DNA of 64,000 bases, from assembly GCF_002964785.1 (NCBI RefSeq), contig NZ_PQCC01000022.1:96619-160618 (forward strand), written 5' to 3'. The stretch comes from Pseudoalteromonas sp. T1lg48. GTDB lineage: Bacteria > Pseudomonadota > Gammaproteobacteria > Enterobacterales > Alteromonadaceae. A model generated the notes under the pieces. The model was not told the DNA's origin. It saw nothing but the letters and a program-made list of their open reading frames with translations, and searched no databases. Made by a program: the position numbers and the translations under genes. This document shows, piece by piece, positions 39,089 through 49,447 of this stretch. Numbering within the stretch: the first letter of the stretch is position 1; each line of letters opens with the position of its first letter.

Positions 39089-39712
39089 ATGTCTAACATT
39101 TCTTACACATTTGATGCAGAAGTACGTGCTGAGCTAGGTACTGGTGCGAGCCGCCGCCTACGTCGTGCAGATAAAGTTCCTGCAATCCTTTACGGCGCGG
39201 ACAAAGAAGCTGTGTCACTAACGCTTGACCACAACAAAATCATTCAAGCGCAAGCACACGAAGGTTTCTACACTCACATCCTTACGCTAAACATCGGCGG
39301 TGAGTCAGTTGAAGCGATCCTTAAAGACGTACAACGTCACCCGTTCAAGCCTAAGATCACTCACTTAGACTTCCAACGTGTAGACGCTAACTCTAAGATC
39401 CACACTAATGTTCCTGTACACTTCATCAACGAAGAAGCAGTAACGAAGAAAGGTGCAACTGTTGTTCACCAACTAACTGAGATCGAAATCACGTGTCTTC
39501 CTAAAGCACTTCCTGAATTCATCGAAGTAGACGTAGCGAAACTAACTGTAGGTGATTCACTACACCTATCTGACATCGCTCTTCCTTCAGGTGTAACTTC
39601 TGTTGAGCTAGCTAAAGGCGCCGACCACGACCAAGCGGTTGTGACTGTTGTTGCTCCTAAAGGTGCTGCTGCTGAAGATTCAGAAGAAGCTGCTGAAAGC
39701 GACGCAGAATAA
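39089..39712 (+). CDS. rplY: 50S ribosomal protein L25 (long Ctc form)
   Basis: The 207-residue protein binds 5S rRNA. It has the N-terminal L25 domain ([23 protein letters not shown], in parts, through HLDFQRVD) and the C-terminal TL5/Ctc beta domain, ending in an acidic Ala/Glu tail. This is the two-domain form, not the 94-residue E. coli form. The ATG at 39089 lies 6 bp behind TTGGAG; the upstream in-frame TTG overlaps that ribosome site. Codon use (CTA, GTA, GCT rich) is strongly biased, as in highly expressed genes. It precedes pth, a common pairing. Confidence 0.95.
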   Translation: MSNISYTFDAEVRAELGTGASRRLRRADKVPAILYGADKEAVSLTLDHNKIIQAQAHEGFYTHILTLNIGGESVEAILKDVQRHPFKPKITHLDFQRVDANSKIHTNVPVHFINEEAVTKKGATVVHQLTEIEITCLPKALPEFIEVDVAKLTVGDSLHLSDIALPSGVTSVELAKGADHDQAVVTVVAPKGAAAEDSEEAAESDAE

Positions 39713-39731
39713 GATTTAAGGTGTTAGCACC

Positions 39732-40316
39732 TTGAATACTATTCAAATGCTAGTGGGCCTGGCTAATCCAGGCCCCGAATACAAACAAACTCGCCATAAT
39801 GCAGGGGCATGGTTCATCGAAGAACTGGCCGCCCGTTACAACTGCATCCTCAAGCCTGATAGCAAACACCACGGTTTAACCGGTAAGGTGATCATTGCCG
39901 GCACAGAATTTAAATTATTGATCCCCACCACCTATATGAATCTAAGTGGCAAAGCCGTTTCAAGCTTGGCTAACTTTTATAAGATTCCGGTCGAGAGTAT
40001 TCTTGTTGCTCACGACGAGATGGACTTAGAGCCGGGCACGGCCAAATTGAAAAAAGGTGGCGGTCATGGTGGTCACAACGGCCTGAAAGACATCATTGCC
40101 AAGATGGCCAATAATAAAGAGTTCATGCGCTTACGCATTGGCATTGGCCATCCCGGGCACAGAGATAAAGTAACCGGTTGGGTGTTAGGAAAAGCCCCGA
40201 CGGCCGATCAAGAAAAAATTGATGCGGCAGTCGATGAAGCGGTGCGTTGTATGGAAATTTTGGCGAAAGATGGCGTGCTTAAGGCACAAAACAGACTCCA
40301 TTCATTTAAGCCTTAG
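39732..40316 (+). CDS. pth: Peptidyl-tRNA hydrolase
   Basis: The 194-residue enzyme releases peptides from peptidyl-tRNA that dropped off ribosomes. [22 protein letters not shown] contains the catalytic His/Asn region; [10 protein letters not shown] and HDEMDLEPG follow, and [13 protein letters not shown] is present. The start is probably the TTG at 39732 behind AAGGTG, giving [10 protein letters not shown] like other Pth proteins; the next ATG would cut the first strand. The gene ends in TAG. Confidence 0.97.
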   Translation: MNTIQMLVGLANPGPEYKQTRHNAGAWFIEELAARYNCILKPDSKHHGLTGKVIIAGTEFKLLIPTTYMNLSGKAVSSLANFYKIPVESILVAHDEMDLEPGTAKLKKGGGHGGHNGLKDIIAKMANNKEFMRLRIGIGHPGHRDKVTGWVLGKAPTADQEKIDAAVDEAVRCMEILAKDGVLKAQNRLHSFKP

Positions 40317-40344
40317 GCTTAAAGATTAAATAGGTATTAAGAAT

Positions 40345-41436
40345 ATGGGTTTTAAATGTGGCATCGTTGGCTTACCAAACGTCGGTAAATCAACTCTATT
40401 TAATGCACTTACCAAAGCAGGTATTGAAGCACAAAACTTCCCGTTTTGTACGATTGAACCAAACACAGGTGTTGTGCCTGTTCCAGATGCGCGCCTAACT
40501 CAACTGGCTGAAATCGTAAACCCACAACGCATCCTACCTACGACCATGGAGTTTGTGGATATCGCCGGTCTAGTAAAAGGCGCTTCTAAGGGTGAAGGTC
40601 TGGGTAACCAATTCCTTGCCAATATTCGCGAAACCGATGCCATTGGTCACGTTGTTCGTTGTTTTGAGAACGAAAACATCGTGCACGTAGCCGGTACAAT
40701 CGACCCAGCTGACGATATCGACGTTATCAACACCGAGCTAGTACTTGCCGACATGGACACCGCCGATCGCGCCATGCAACGTCAAGCGAAAAAAGCCAAA
40801 GGTGGCGACAAAGACGCTAAATTTGAAATTCAGGTACTTGAGAAAGTAAAAGAGCACCTTGATGAAGGCTTAACGCTGCGCTCATTAGGCTTAGAGAAAG
40901 AAGAAAAAGCGGCTATCGCTTACCTTAACTTCTTAACCATCAAACCAACCATGTACATTGCCAACGTCAATGAAGATGGCTTTGAAAATAATCCTCACCT
41001 GGACAAGGTGCGTGAAATCGCCGCTGCAGAAGACGCCGTTGTGATCCCGGTGTGTGCGGCCATCGAAGCCGAGCTTTCAGAGCTTGACGACGAAGACCGT
41101 GATGAGTTTATGGCCGATTTAGGTCTAGAGGAGCCGGGCCTGAACCGCGTGATCCGTGGTGGTTATGAGCTGTTAAAACTACAAACCTACTTTACCGCCG
41201 GTGTTAAAGAGGTTCGCGCCTGGACTATTCCTGTCGGTGCCACGGCACCACAAGCCGCTGGTAAGATTCACACCGATTTTGAACGAGGCTTTATCCGCGC
41301 GCAAACCATCGCCTTCGATGACTACATCGCGTTTAAAGGTGAAAATGGCGCCAAAGAAGCGGGTAAGATGCGTCAAGAAGGTAAAGATTACATTGTTAAA
41401 GATGGCGATGTGATGAACTTCTTGTTCAACGTATAA
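40345..41436 (+). CDS. ychF: Ribosome-associated GTPase/ATPase YchF
   Basis: The 363-residue YchF (OLA1-type) is a ribosome-binding P-loop enzyme that prefers ATP. The G1 motif [14 protein letters not shown], the switch region with [30 protein letters not shown] and a C-terminal TGS domain are present. It follows pth by 28 bp, the same order as in E. coli. Confidence 0.98.
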   Translation: MGFKCGIVGLPNVGKSTLFNALTKAGIEAQNFPFCTIEPNTGVVPVPDARLTQLAEIVNPQRILPTTMEFVDIAGLVKGASKGEGLGNQFLANIRETDAIGHVVRCFENENIVHVAGTIDPADDIDVINTELVLADMDTADRAMQRQAKKAKGGDKDAKFEIQVLEKVKEHLDEGLTLRSLGLEKEEKAAIAYLNFLTIKPTMYIANVNEDGFENNPHLDKVREIAAAEDAVVIPVCAAIEAELSELDDEDRDEFMADLGLEEPGLNRVIRGGYELLKLQTYFTAGVKEVRAWTIPVGATAPQAAGKIHTDFERGFIRAQTIAFDDYIAFKGENGAKEAGKMRQEGKDYIVKDGDVMNFLFNV

Positions 41437-41454
41437 AAAGTTTTTATGCCGACT

Positions 41455-41478
41455 AGCCCGCTATTAGCGGGCTTTTTT
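41455..41478 (+). terminator. Rho-independent terminator of ychF
   Basis: AGCCCGCT-ATT-AGCGGGCT followed by a T-run, 18 bp after the ychF stop. Confidence 0.93.
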
Positions 41479-41573
41479 GTAGGCTTTTTAAGCAAGATAA
41501 GTCGATTTTCACTCGCTTCGTTTGTTTTTCAGGCAAACGGTTCATCCTGAATATGTTTTTATCAAAAAAGGTG

Positions 41574-41602
41574 TTGACGCGGTTTCACCATATCAGCATA
41601 AT
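41574..41602 (+). promoter_or_regulatory. Promoter of the tRNA-Met/Leu/Gln cluster
   Basis: TTGACG (41574-41579) and CATAAT (41597-41602) with a 17-bp spacer, followed by ACGCCCCG, a stable-RNA type discriminator. The first tRNA starts 36 bp downstream. Confidence 0.78.
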
Positions 41603-41637
41603 ACGCCCCGCATCAGCGATGATGACAAACAAAAGTT

Positions 41638-41714
41638 GGCTACGTAGCTCAGTTGGTTAGAGCACATCACTCATAATGATGGGGTCCCCTGTTCAAATCA
41701 GGGCGTAGCCACCA
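41638..41714 (+). tRNA. tRNA-Met(CAT), elongator type
   Basis: A 77-nt cloverleaf starting GGCTACG and ending CGTAGCC-A-CCA, with anticodon loop CTCATAA. The first pair G-C and acceptor sequence fit elongator tRNA-Met rather than the initiator. It leads the cluster. Confidence 0.95.
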
Positions 41715-41753
41715 TTTTCAACTACCAAAGAAAATGGTTATGCTAGTTTGTAT

Positions 41754-41838
<85 letters not shown>

Positions 41839-41876
41839 TGTTCTTGATAAGAATTAAAACTATCAAACTCTATTGC

Positions 41877-41951
41877 TGGAGTATCGCCAAGCGGTCAGGC
41901 AGCGGGTTTTGATCCCGCCATTCCCAGGTTCAAATCCTGGTACTCCAGCCA
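41877..41951 (+). tRNA. tRNA-Gln(TTG), copy 1
   Basis: A 75-nt tRNA starting TGGAGTA and ending TACTCCA-G-CCA, anticodon loop TTTTGAT. It differs from copy 2 by one base in the D-loop (GGTCAGG against GGTAAGG). Confidence 0.96.
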
Positions 41952-41969
41952 TCTCTTCTTGAGATAAAT

Positions 41970-42054
<85 letters not shown>

Positions 42055-42100
42055 TGTTCTCGATAAGAACTAAAATAATCAGCTCTTTTTGGTGTATCGT

Positions 42101-42175
42101 TGGAGTATCGCCAAGCGGTAAGGCAGCGGGTTTTGATCCCGCCATTCCCAGGTTCAAATCCTGGTACTCCAGCCA
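42101..42175 (+). tRNA. tRNA-Gln(TTG), copy 2
   Basis: A 75-nt tRNA, anticodon TTG, CCA encoded, one D-loop base different from copy 1. Confidence 0.96.
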
Positions 42176-42220
42176 TTTTCTAGAGTCATCTAGAATTTGA
42201 GAATATGCCGAAAATACATT

Positions 42221-42275
42221 GCGATAGCGCGAATTGGCAGTTGTCTTGACTTAGACGCTGGATTTAGATTCCCTA
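42221..42275 (+). pseudogene. Degenerate tRNA-Leu relic
   Basis: This stretch keeps pieces of the tRNA-Leu 5' half (gcga...gcgaattgg, then acgctggatttagattcc), with an insertion in the D-region and loss of the variable arm, T-arm and acceptor. The bases just before it (aatacattgcg) recur just before the intact third tRNA-Leu, so it is a decayed tandem copy. Confidence 0.6.
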
Positions 42276-42296
42276 TCAAAATGTGAATAATACATT

Positions 42297-42381
<85 letters not shown>

Positions 42382-42489
42382 TGTATTAATCTTCTAAGTT
42401 ATCCTTCAAAACCTCTATCTTAATTCGTAAAAATCTCAGAGTGATTAAATTACTCTCCATCTGTTTTTATTTTCCCTTCTTGCTCTGGC

Positions 42490-42518
42490 ACAAAAAAGCT
42501 GCCCTATTGAGCAGCTCA
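42490..42518 (-). terminator. Terminator of ubiF, possibly also of the tRNA cluster
   Basis: On the minus strand GAGCTGC-TCAATAGG-GCAGCTTTTTTG. The plus-strand side ends in CAAAAA and is a weak terminator in the other direction. Confidence 0.75.
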
Positions 42519-42542
42519 AAAACGTTTGCCTTCGTTTTACAA

Positions 42543-43703
42543 TCAAGTAACGCCGCCCATGGCGTGTTTTAATACTTGTCTTTTAATTGGTCCTGATTTA
42601 TTTGCCGCAGATAAAGCGAGATTGCGTAGCCTCTTCAACGGAGATAGGCTATTTGAGAAGCCAAAGTAGCACGCATCCATCATGCTCATCATCAGTAAGT
42701 TCTCACCTCGTCTTTGGCGTTGATAGCGGTTTAAGGCGTCATCCAGAGACTCGCAACCTTCGAGTGCGTGTGTCAGGGCGACAACGTCTTTAAAGCCTAA
42801 ATTAACTCCCTGCCCCGCTAGCGGGTTAATTGTATGCGCCGCATCCCCTACTAAAGCGAGGCGCTTGCTCACATAGGTATTTGCATGTTGGCGGGCCAGA
42901 GGGAACACCGCCGCTGTCACCACTTCAAAGTCGCCCGGAAGCTCAAAGAAGTGCTCTTGAATACGCTGCTTAAGGGTGGCTCCGTCCAACTGTTGTAACG
43001 CTTTAAGTTTCGACCCTTCGTCATACCAAATGAGATTGGCATAGGGATATTGCATAGGCAGAAAAGCAATCGGGCCAGTGGGTTTAAATTGTTGCCAGGT
43101 TTTCGTTTGTTGTGGTGCGTCAAGCTTTATCAGTATGCCCATGCAGTGCTGCTGGTATTGCCAACCGGTCACACCAATTCCCGCCAATTGACGAATACGA
43201 GAGCGGCCACCATCGGCGGCAATAATCAAATCACACTCGAATTGCTCGTGTTCATAGATTAGGGTGGCCCCCTGAGGCGTCTGCAGCAATTGCTGGGCCT
43301 GCCCCTCGGGTGAGCATACCTTAATGTCGTACTTTTCAAACTGGGCCCATAAGGCCGCCTGAATAAGTTTGTTCTCCACCAGGTGTCCTAAATGACTGGC
43401 ACCGAGTTCCTGGCTGTCAAACAGCAACTGCTCAGGCTTGTCTTCGTACGCCTCCAATTGAGTATATTGGGCTATACGGTTTTGACGCAAAGCCGGCATG
43501 GCGCCCAACTCATCCAGAAGCTGTTCGGAGAAGCGGTTAATGGCGGATACGCGAATATCGACCTGGTCGCTTTGTAGTACCGCCTGCGGGTCTATTACCT
43601 GCTGCTCGATAACGCATACCTGCATGCCCTGCTTGGCAAGCTTGATGGCACAGGCTGCGCCCACCATACCGCCACCGACAATCAGCACCTGTTTTACACT
43701 CAT
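42543..43703 (-). CDS. ubiF: UbiF-like ubiquinone biosynthesis hydroxylase
   Basis: The 386-residue protein is a UbiH/UbiF/VisC-family FAD monooxygenase. The Rossmann motif VGGGMVGAACAI, a DG motif (IIAADGGRSRIRQLAG) and the GD motif LVGDAAHTINPLAGQGVNLGF are present. I assign UbiF (C6-hydroxylation of the demethoxyubiquinol ring) from synteny: in E. coli ubiF also lies between this tRNA cluster and miaB, divergent from miaB. By sequence alone another ring hydroxylase of the family cannot be excluded. Confidence 0.85.
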   Translation of the reverse strand: MSVKQVLIVGGGMVGAACAIKLAKQGMQVCVIEQQVIDPQAVLQSDQVDIRVSAINRFSEQLLDELGAMPALRQNRIAQYTQLEAYEDKPEQLLFDSQELGASHLGHLVENKLIQAALWAQFEKYDIKVCSPEGQAQQLLQTPQGATLIYEHEQFECDLIIAADGGRSRIRQLAGIGVTGWQYQQHCMGILIKLDAPQQTKTWQQFKPTGPIAFLPMQYPYANLIWYDEGSKLKALQQLDGATLKQRIQEHFFELPGDFEVVTAAVFPLARQHANTYVSKRLALVGDAAHTINPLAGQGVNLGFKDVVALTHALEGCESLDDALNRYQRQRRGENLLMMSMMDACYFGFSNSLSPLKRLRNLALSAANKSGPIKRQVLKHAMGGVT

Positions 43704-43837
43704 TGGCCTTGTCTCTTATTCTTGTTTCGCTGGCTCAATTGTAACCCAGTTCTTTATGCAAATGGCAGTTGCTGGCATCAAGATGTCAAGCATCTTTGAT
43801 TTACTGCACTGTGGCGCGGCAAATATCAAAACTATAC

Positions 43838-43866
43838 TTGGCTCATAGCGCGATAGCATATAAAAT
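43838..43866 (+). promoter_or_regulatory. Probable promoter of miaB-lnt operon
   Basis: TTGGCT and TAAAAT with a 17-bp spacer, about 105 bp before the miaB start. Nothing else is seen in the gap between ubiF and miaB. Confidence 0.5.
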
Positions 43867-43970
43867 ACGCGTCCTTTAGGCTAAGCTAAGTCAATGACCA
43901 CAGGTCCAGAGTATTAACTTGGCCTAGTCGTGCATAGTCAGTACCGGATTGAAAACGAGGCAATATTTCA

Positions 43971-45407
43971 ATGAGCAAAAAGCTGCATATTAAAACCTGG
44001 GGTTGTCAGATGAATGAATATGACTCCCAGAAAATGGCGGATCTTCTAGATGATACCAATGGTTATCAACTGACCGAAGAGGCCGAAGATGCGGATGTTA
44101 TTTTGCTTAACACCTGTTCTATCCGTGAAAAAGCACAAGAGAAAGTATTCCACCAGTTAGGTCGCTGGAAGCCGTTAAAAGATAAAAACCCGGACCTGGT
44201 TATCGGTGTGGGTGGCTGTGTGGCCTCACAAGAAGGCGACTCTATTCGCCAACGCGCACCTTTTGTAGACATCGTATTTGGCCCGCAAACCTTGCACCGC
44301 CTGCCGGAAATGATCCAGCAAGTACAGGCCAAAGAAGGCTCGGTAGTCGATATTACCTTCCCGGAAATCGAGAAGTTCGACCGTTTGCCAGAGCCTAAAG
44401 CAGAAGGCCCAAGTGCATTCGTTTCAATTATGGAAGGTTGCTCTAAATACTGTACCTTCTGCGTGGTGCCTTACACCCGTGGTGAAGAAGTAAGCCGCCC
44501 TCTTGATGATGTGTTGCTTGAAGTGGCTCAATTAGCCGAGCAAGGCGTGCGTGAAGTAAACCTGCTTGGTCAAAACGTAAATGCCTACCGTGGTGCCACC
44601 CATGACGGCGAGATTTGCTATTTCTCAGATCTACTGCGTTATGTTGCCGCCATCGATGGTATCGACCGTATTCGTTACACCACGTCGCACCCGGTTGAAT
44701 TTACGCAAGACATCATCGATGCCTATGCCGATGTGCCTGAGCTAGTTGATCACTTACACTTGCCAGTGCAAAGTGGCTCGGACCGCATTCTTAATCTGAT
44801 GAAACGTGGTCACATGGCGATGGAATACAAGTCGACAATTCGTGCCCTGCGCAAGGTGCGCCCGAATATCAGCATGAGCTCGGATTTCATCATCGGCTTC
44901 CCAGGTGAAACCACCGAAGACTTCGAAGCAACCATGAAGCTTATTAATGACATCGGCTTCGATATGAGCTTTAGCTTTATCTATAGCGCCCGCCCGGGTA
45001 CGCCAGCGGCCGATTTACCGGATGACGTAAGCGAAGACGAGAAAAAGCAACGCCTTTACATTTTACAAGATCGCATCAACCAAATGGCACAGAAGATCAG
45101 CCGTGATATGTTTGGTACCGAGCAACGCATTTTGGTTGAAGGACCATCGAAAAAGAACCCGATGGAACTACGCGGCCGTACCGAGAACAACCGTGTGGTA
45201 AACTTTGAAGGTCCACATTCGGTGATCGGTCAATTTGTCGATGTACGTATTACCGAAGCGTTACCAAACTCGCTGCGTGGTGAACTTATCCGTACCGAAG
45301 CAGATATGAATCTGCGTCGTGACGTGGCTCCAAGCGATATTCTCGCCAAGGTGCCGAGTGAAGAGCAAACCAACGAGATTGGCGTGGGTACTTTTACCCC
45401 TAATTAA
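43971..45407 (+). CDS. miaB: tRNA-2-methylthio-N6-dimethylallyladenosine synthase
   Basis: The 478-residue radical-SAM enzyme adds the methylthio group to i6A37 of tRNAs. The N-terminal UPF0004 domain binds one cluster through Cys12 (GCQMNEYDS), Cys49 (NTCSIREKA) and Cys83 (GGCVASQEG). The radical-SAM motif is [15 protein letters not shown], and a TRAM domain ends the protein. It opens the conserved miaB-ybeZ-ybeY-corC-lnt order. Confidence 0.98.
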   Translation: MSKKLHIKTWGCQMNEYDSQKMADLLDDTNGYQLTEEAEDADVILLNTCSIREKAQEKVFHQLGRWKPLKDKNPDLVIGVGGCVASQEGDSIRQRAPFVDIVFGPQTLHRLPEMIQQVQAKEGSVVDITFPEIEKFDRLPEPKAEGPSAFVSIMEGCSKYCTFCVVPYTRGEEVSRPLDDVLLEVAQLAEQGVREVNLLGQNVNAYRGATHDGEICYFSDLLRYVAAIDGIDRIRYTTSHPVEFTQDIIDAYADVPELVDHLHLPVQSGSDRILNLMKRGHMAMEYKSTIRALRKVRPNISMSSDFIIGFPGETTEDFEATMKLINDIGFDMSFSFIYSARPGTPAADLPDDVSEDEKKQRLYILQDRINQMAQKISRDMFGTEQRILVEGPSKKNPMELRGRTENNRVVNFEGPHSVIGQFVDVRITEALPNSLRGELIRTEADMNLRRDVAPSDILAKVPSEEQTNEIGVGTFTPN

Positions 45408-45460
45408 TAAAAATAATGCGCTGTGGCCCATGCCGCGGCGCCAATCAACAGGAAGCAACT

Positions 45461-46492
45461 TTGAGTAACCAGTTAAAGAACATCGATATTTATTTAGAAC
45501 CGTCCGATAATGCCCGCCTTTCTTCCTTATGCGGTCCTTTTGACGAGAATATAAAACACATCGAGCGTCGCCTGGGAGTTGAAATTGCGCACCGCGAAAA
45601 CCTCTTTAAAATAACCGGCAAACCACACACGGCAAAGGCCGCAGGCGAAATCATTAAAAGCCTGTATGTTGAAACCGCGCCGGTCAAAGGCAAACAAAAA
45701 GAAATCGAGCCTGAGCATGTGCATCTGGCCATCATTGAAGCCGATGTCCTAGAGCAGGAAGCCCCCAGTGTGTGGGGCAAAGAAGTCTTTATTAAAACCC
45801 GCCGTGGTGTGGTAAAGCCACGTAATCCAAATCAAAGCCAGTATGTGGCCAACATTCTTAATCATGACATTTGTTTTGGTATTGGTCCTGCCGGTACGGG
45901 TAAAACCTATTTGGCGGTTGCAGCCGCCGTCGATGCGTTAGAACGCCAGGAAATCCGCCGCATTTTGCTTACTCGTCCAGCAGTGGAAGCCGGTGAAAAG
46001 CTGGGTTTCTTGCCGGGTGACTTAACCCAGAAAATCGACCCCTATTTGCGCCCACTCTACGATGCCCTGTTTGAAATGCTGGGCTTTGAAAAGGTCGAGC
46101 GTCTAATTGAGAAAAACGTGATTGAGGTTGCGCCGCTAGCCTATATGCGTGGTCGCACCTTAAATGACGCCTTTATCATTCTCGATGAGAGCCAAAACAC
46201 CACGGTGGAACAAATGAAGATGTTCCTCACCCGTATCGGCTTTAATTCCAAGGCGGTGATCACAGGTGATATCACTCAGGTCGACTTACCTCGTGGTGCT
46301 CGCTCGGGCCTGCGTCATGCCATCGAAGTGCTCAGTGATGTCGATGAAATTAGCTTTAATTTCTTCCAGTCTCATGACGTCGTGCGTCACCCAGTGGTAG
46401 CGCGTATCGTCGAAGCCTATGAAGTGCACGATGAAGCAGAGCGTGCTAAGCGCCTGCAAAAAGAGCAAGCCAGAAAAGAGTCAGACCAATGA
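45461..46492 (+). CDS. ybeZ: PhoH-like ATPase YbeZ
   Basis: A PhoH-family P-loop protein, functional partner of YbeY in rRNA/RNA processing. Walker A is [11 protein letters not shown], Walker B is [12 protein letters not shown], and an N-terminal KH-like region precedes them. I choose the TTG at 45461 because AGGAAG lies 6 bp upstream and the product then starts [20 protein letters not shown] like other YbeZ proteins (343 residues); the open frame extends 15 codons further upstream. Confidence 0.95.
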   Translation: MSNQLKNIDIYLEPSDNARLSSLCGPFDENIKHIERRLGVEIAHRENLFKITGKPHTAKAAGEIIKSLYVETAPVKGKQKEIEPEHVHLAIIEADVLEQEAPSVWGKEVFIKTRRGVVKPRNPNQSQYVANILNHDICFGIGPAGTGKTYLAVAAAVDALERQEIRRILLTRPAVEAGEKLGFLPGDLTQKIDPYLRPLYDALFEMLGFEKVERLIEKNVIEVAPLAYMRGRTLNDAFIILDESQNTTVEQMKMFLTRIGFNSKAVITGDITQVDLPRGARSGLRHAIEVLSDVDEISFNFFQSHDVVRHPVVARIVEAYEVHDEAERAKRLQKEQARKESDQ

Positions 46493-46950
46493 GCACCACC
46501 GTCGATCTGCAAATAGCCTGTGAGTTTGATAACTTACCCAGCGAGGCCCAATTTCAACGTTGGGCGGCGCTGGTGCTTGATGAGCTTAAACCCGACTCCG
46601 AGGTCACCATTCGCATCGCCGATGAACAGGAAAGCCAAAGCCTGAACCACAGCTATCGTGGTAAAGACAAGCCGACCAATGTCTTATCCTTTGAGTTTGA
46701 CGCCCCTGCCGGTATCGAATTACCCTTGGTGGGTGATTTGATTATTTGCCCGCAAGTAGTATATGGTGAAGCGCTGGAGCAGCAAAAAGCGTTTCATGAC
46801 CACTTTGCCCACATGGTGGTGCACGGATGCTTGCATTTGCTTGGCTATGACCATATAAATGAGACAGATGCCGAGATTATGGAAGCCTTGGAAAAGCGTC
46901 TGCTGGCCAGCATAAATATTAGCGACCCATACAGGGATGATGAGTGTTAA
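46489..46950 (+). CDS. ybeY: Endoribonuclease YbeY
   Basis: The 153-residue YbeY is a metal-dependent RNase for 16S rRNA 3' maturation and ribosome quality control. The zinc motif [18 protein letters not shown] is intact, and [16 protein letters not shown] is typical. The start overlaps the ybeZ stop (ATGA). Confidence 0.97.
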   Translation: MSTTVDLQIACEFDNLPSEAQFQRWAALVLDELKPDSEVTIRIADEQESQSLNHSYRGKDKPTNVLSFEFDAPAGIELPLVGDLIICPQVVYGEALEQQKAFHDHFAHMVVHGCLHLLGYDHINETDAEIMEALEKRLLASINISDPYRDDEC

Positions 46951-47010
46951 TCCCAATAGTGAGCAAGGTCTCATTATCGGAATTAATTCAACTTGGAGCG
47001 CATAAAGCTA

Positions 47011-47892
47011 ATGAGCGACGAAAACTCGCATAGTAGAGAGGGTTCTTCTGGAAAATCCTGGATTGATCGTATCAGCCAGATGTTTCAAGGGGAGCCCCAA
47101 AATAAGGAACAGCTGGCAGAAGTGATCTCAGACGCCCAGGAGCGCGATCTGATCGATCCGGAAACCAAGGAAATGATTGAAGGTGTTTTGGGTGTATCTG
47201 AACTCAAAGTACGGGATATCATGATCCCCCGCTCACATATGATCACCCTGGATGTCGACAAGCCCTTGTTCGACCAATTACCGCAGATGATCGAGTCGTC
47301 GCACTCGCGTTTCCCTGTGGTCTGCGAGGACAAAGATCATATTGAAGGGATTTTGCTGGCAAAAGATTTGCTTCCCCTCCTCATGGATAAAAAAGCCGAT
47401 CTTCCCACTTTACGCGAAGTATTGCGTCCGGTTGTGGTGGTGCCCGAAAGCAAGCGCGTTGATACCTTGCTTAACGAGTTCCGCCAGCAACGCTACCATA
47501 TGGCCATTGTAATTGATGAATATGGTGGTGTATCCGGCCTGGTAACCATTGAAGACATATTGGAAATTATCGTCGGCGAAATCGAAGATGAGCACGATGA
47601 TGAGGAAGAAAATCTGCAAATCAAGCAGATTTCAAAACATGTGTTTTCGGTGCAAGCCCTCACTCCTATCGACGAATTTAACGATAAATTCAATACCGAT
47701 TTCGATACCAATGAGGCCGATACCATAGGTGGTATTGTACTCCATGCCTTTGGCCATATGCCTGGGCGCGGTGAAATCATCGACATTGACCCTTTGCAGT
47801 TTAAGGTAACAAACTCCGACAGCCGTCGTATTTTGCAGCTGCAAGTCACTCTGCCAAAATCCAACGATGGCGAAGACTCTGACGCGGCTTAA
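47011..47892 (+). CDS. corC: CorC-family CBS-domain protein (YbeX)
   Basis: The protein (293 residues from the ATG at 47011) has a pair of CBS domains (VRDIMIPRSHMITLD; YHMAIVIDEYGGVSGLVTIED) and a C-terminal CorC/HlyC domain (EADTIGGIVLHAFGHMPGRGE). CorC was linked to Mg/Co efflux, and YbeX more recently to ribosome metabolism, consistent with its place behind ybeY. An upstream in-frame TTG would add six residues. Confidence 0.93.
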   Translation: MSDENSHSREGSSGKSWIDRISQMFQGEPQNKEQLAEVISDAQERDLIDPETKEMIEGVLGVSELKVRDIMIPRSHMITLDVDKPLFDQLPQMIESSHSRFPVVCEDKDHIEGILLAKDLLPLLMDKKADLPTLREVLRPVVVVPESKRVDTLLNEFRQQRYHMAIVIDEYGGVSGLVTIEDILEIIVGEIEDEHDDEEENLQIKQISKHVFSVQALTPIDEFNDKFNTDFDTNEADTIGGIVLHAFGHMPGRGEIIDIDPLQFKVTNSDSRRILQLQVTLPKSNDGEDSDAA

Positions 47893-49420
47893 GGGCGCCT
47901 TAAGGGATAATAAAACCTGGCTGGCCTTCGTGGCCGGCCTTGTTTTAACCCTCGCCTACGCTCCTTTTTCACTCTGGCCCATCGCCTTTATTAGCATCGC
48001 TCTATTGAGCTGGTGCAGTTATCAACACCCACCGAAAAAAGCAGCCTGGTACGGCTTTACCTTTGGCCTCGGCTGGTTTGGTGCCGGTATTAGCTGGGTT
48101 CATGTTTCCATCGCCGAGTTCGGTGGTTTGCCCATTATCGCATCCCTGGCAGTAATGGCCCTACTGGTAGGTTATTTGGCCCTGTATCCGGCCTTGGCGC
48201 TGGCACTTACCGCCTGGTGCTATCGTCGTACCGGCAGCTGGTTTGCACCCTTTTTGATAAGCTTTGCATTTGCTGAATGGTTGCGTAGCACCCTGTTAAC
48301 CGGCTTTCCCTGGCTGTCCCTTGGCTATACGCAAACCGATTCTCAGCTCAACATGCTGGCCCCCCTGGTCGGCGAATTTGGCCTCGCTAGTATCGTATTG
48401 GCACTCGGTTATAGCCTGTTCATCTTGGTCCATAAGCGTGCCTGGCAACCCTTGGTTGGCATCAGTGCACTCGTGACCGTGATCTCGCTTATCGCGCACT
48501 TTGCGCCTGCTAATACCTATGCTAACAAGCACCTGTCCGTAGCCCTGGTGCAAGGTAATATTAAGCAGAGCATGCGCTGGGAGCCGGAGAACTTCTGGCC
48601 GACCATGCTCAAATATCAGGATATGACCCGCAAGCATTGGCAGGCGGATCTGGTGGTATGGCCTGAGGCAGCGGTACCCGAGCTGGAATCACTGGCCGGA
48701 GACTTTCTGCGCTCTCTGGATAAGGCCGCGGTCTTTAACAACAGTGCTCTGATCACCGGTATAGTCGATTATCAGTATGATACCCGTAAGGCTTATAACA
48801 CCCTTGTGGTTGTCGGTAAACAAGAGGCCGACAGTGATGAAGGGCAATATAATTACCTGCATAAAAATCGCTATCGCAAACACCAATTGTTGCCCATTGG
48901 CGAATTTGTGCCTTTTGAAGACCTGTTACGCCCCATCGCACCGCTATTCGACTTGCCCATGTCGAGCTTTAGTCGCGGTGAACGGGTGCAGAATAACCTA
49001 ATTGCCAACGGCTATCATATTTTGCCGGCAATTTGCTACGAAATCGCCTTCCCCGATTTGGTTCGTGCCAACTATCGCAGTGACTCGGATATTCTCTTTA
49101 CCGTCAGTAATGACGCCTGGTTTGGCGACTCGCACGGCCCCCATCAACATATGCAAATATCACGCATGCGGGCATTGGAGCTGATGCGACCCCTGGTTCG
49201 CGTTACCAACACCGGGGTGACCGGAGTCTATGATCCGCTGACGCAAAAACAAGTGAGCCTGCCCCAGTTCGCCGATGATGTGCTGCTCACTGACGTACAG
49301 CTTATCGCTGGCGACAGCTTTTATGCGCGCCAGGGTCAATGGCCGGTATGGCTTTTGCTGATTGGGTTTGCACTGCTTAGCATGGGTAATACCTACCGAC
49401 GTAAAAAAGGCGCTGAATAA
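47867..49420 (+). CDS. lnt: Apolipoprotein N-acyltransferase
   Basis: The 517-residue Lnt adds the third acyl chain to lipoproteins in the inner membrane. About seven membrane helices flank a periplasmic nitrilase-like domain with the catalytic Glu (VVWPEAAVPEL), Lys, and Cys (AICYEIAFPDLV). The start lies 26 bases inside the end of corC in another frame, implying coupled translation. It also serves the lipoproteins encoded here (LolB, LptE, RlpA, DUF885). Confidence 0.97.
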   Translation: MAKTLTRLKGALRDNKTWLAFVAGLVLTLAYAPFSLWPIAFISIALLSWCSYQHPPKKAAWYGFTFGLGWFGAGISWVHVSIAEFGGLPIIASLAVMALLVGYLALYPALALALTAWCYRRTGSWFAPFLISFAFAEWLRSTLLTGFPWLSLGYTQTDSQLNMLAPLVGEFGLASIVLALGYSLFILVHKRAWQPLVGISALVTVISLIAHFAPANTYANKHLSVALVQGNIKQSMRWEPENFWPTMLKYQDMTRKHWQADLVVWPEAAVPELESLAGDFLRSLDKAAVFNNSALITGIVDYQYDTRKAYNTLVVVGKQEADSDEGQYNYLHKNRYRKHQLLPIGEFVPFEDLLRPIAPLFDLPMSSFSRGERVQNNLIANGYHILPAICYEIAFPDLVRANYRSDSDILFTVSNDAWFGDSHGPHQHMQISRMRALELMRPLVRVTNTGVTGVYDPLTQKQVSLPQFADDVLLTDVQLIAGDSFYARQGQWPVWLLLIGFALLSMGNTYRRKKGAE

Positions 49421-49432
49421 GCGCCTGTTTTA
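49404..49432. terminator. Bidirectional terminator after lnt
   Basis: AGGCGC-TGAATAA-GCGCCT with TGTTTT on the plus side and, on the minus strand, TTTTTTAC after the stem. The loop contains the lnt stop codon. It sits between convergent lnt and the amidohydrolase pseudogene. Confidence 0.8.
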
Positions 49433-49447
49433 CTCTCTTAATCAAAG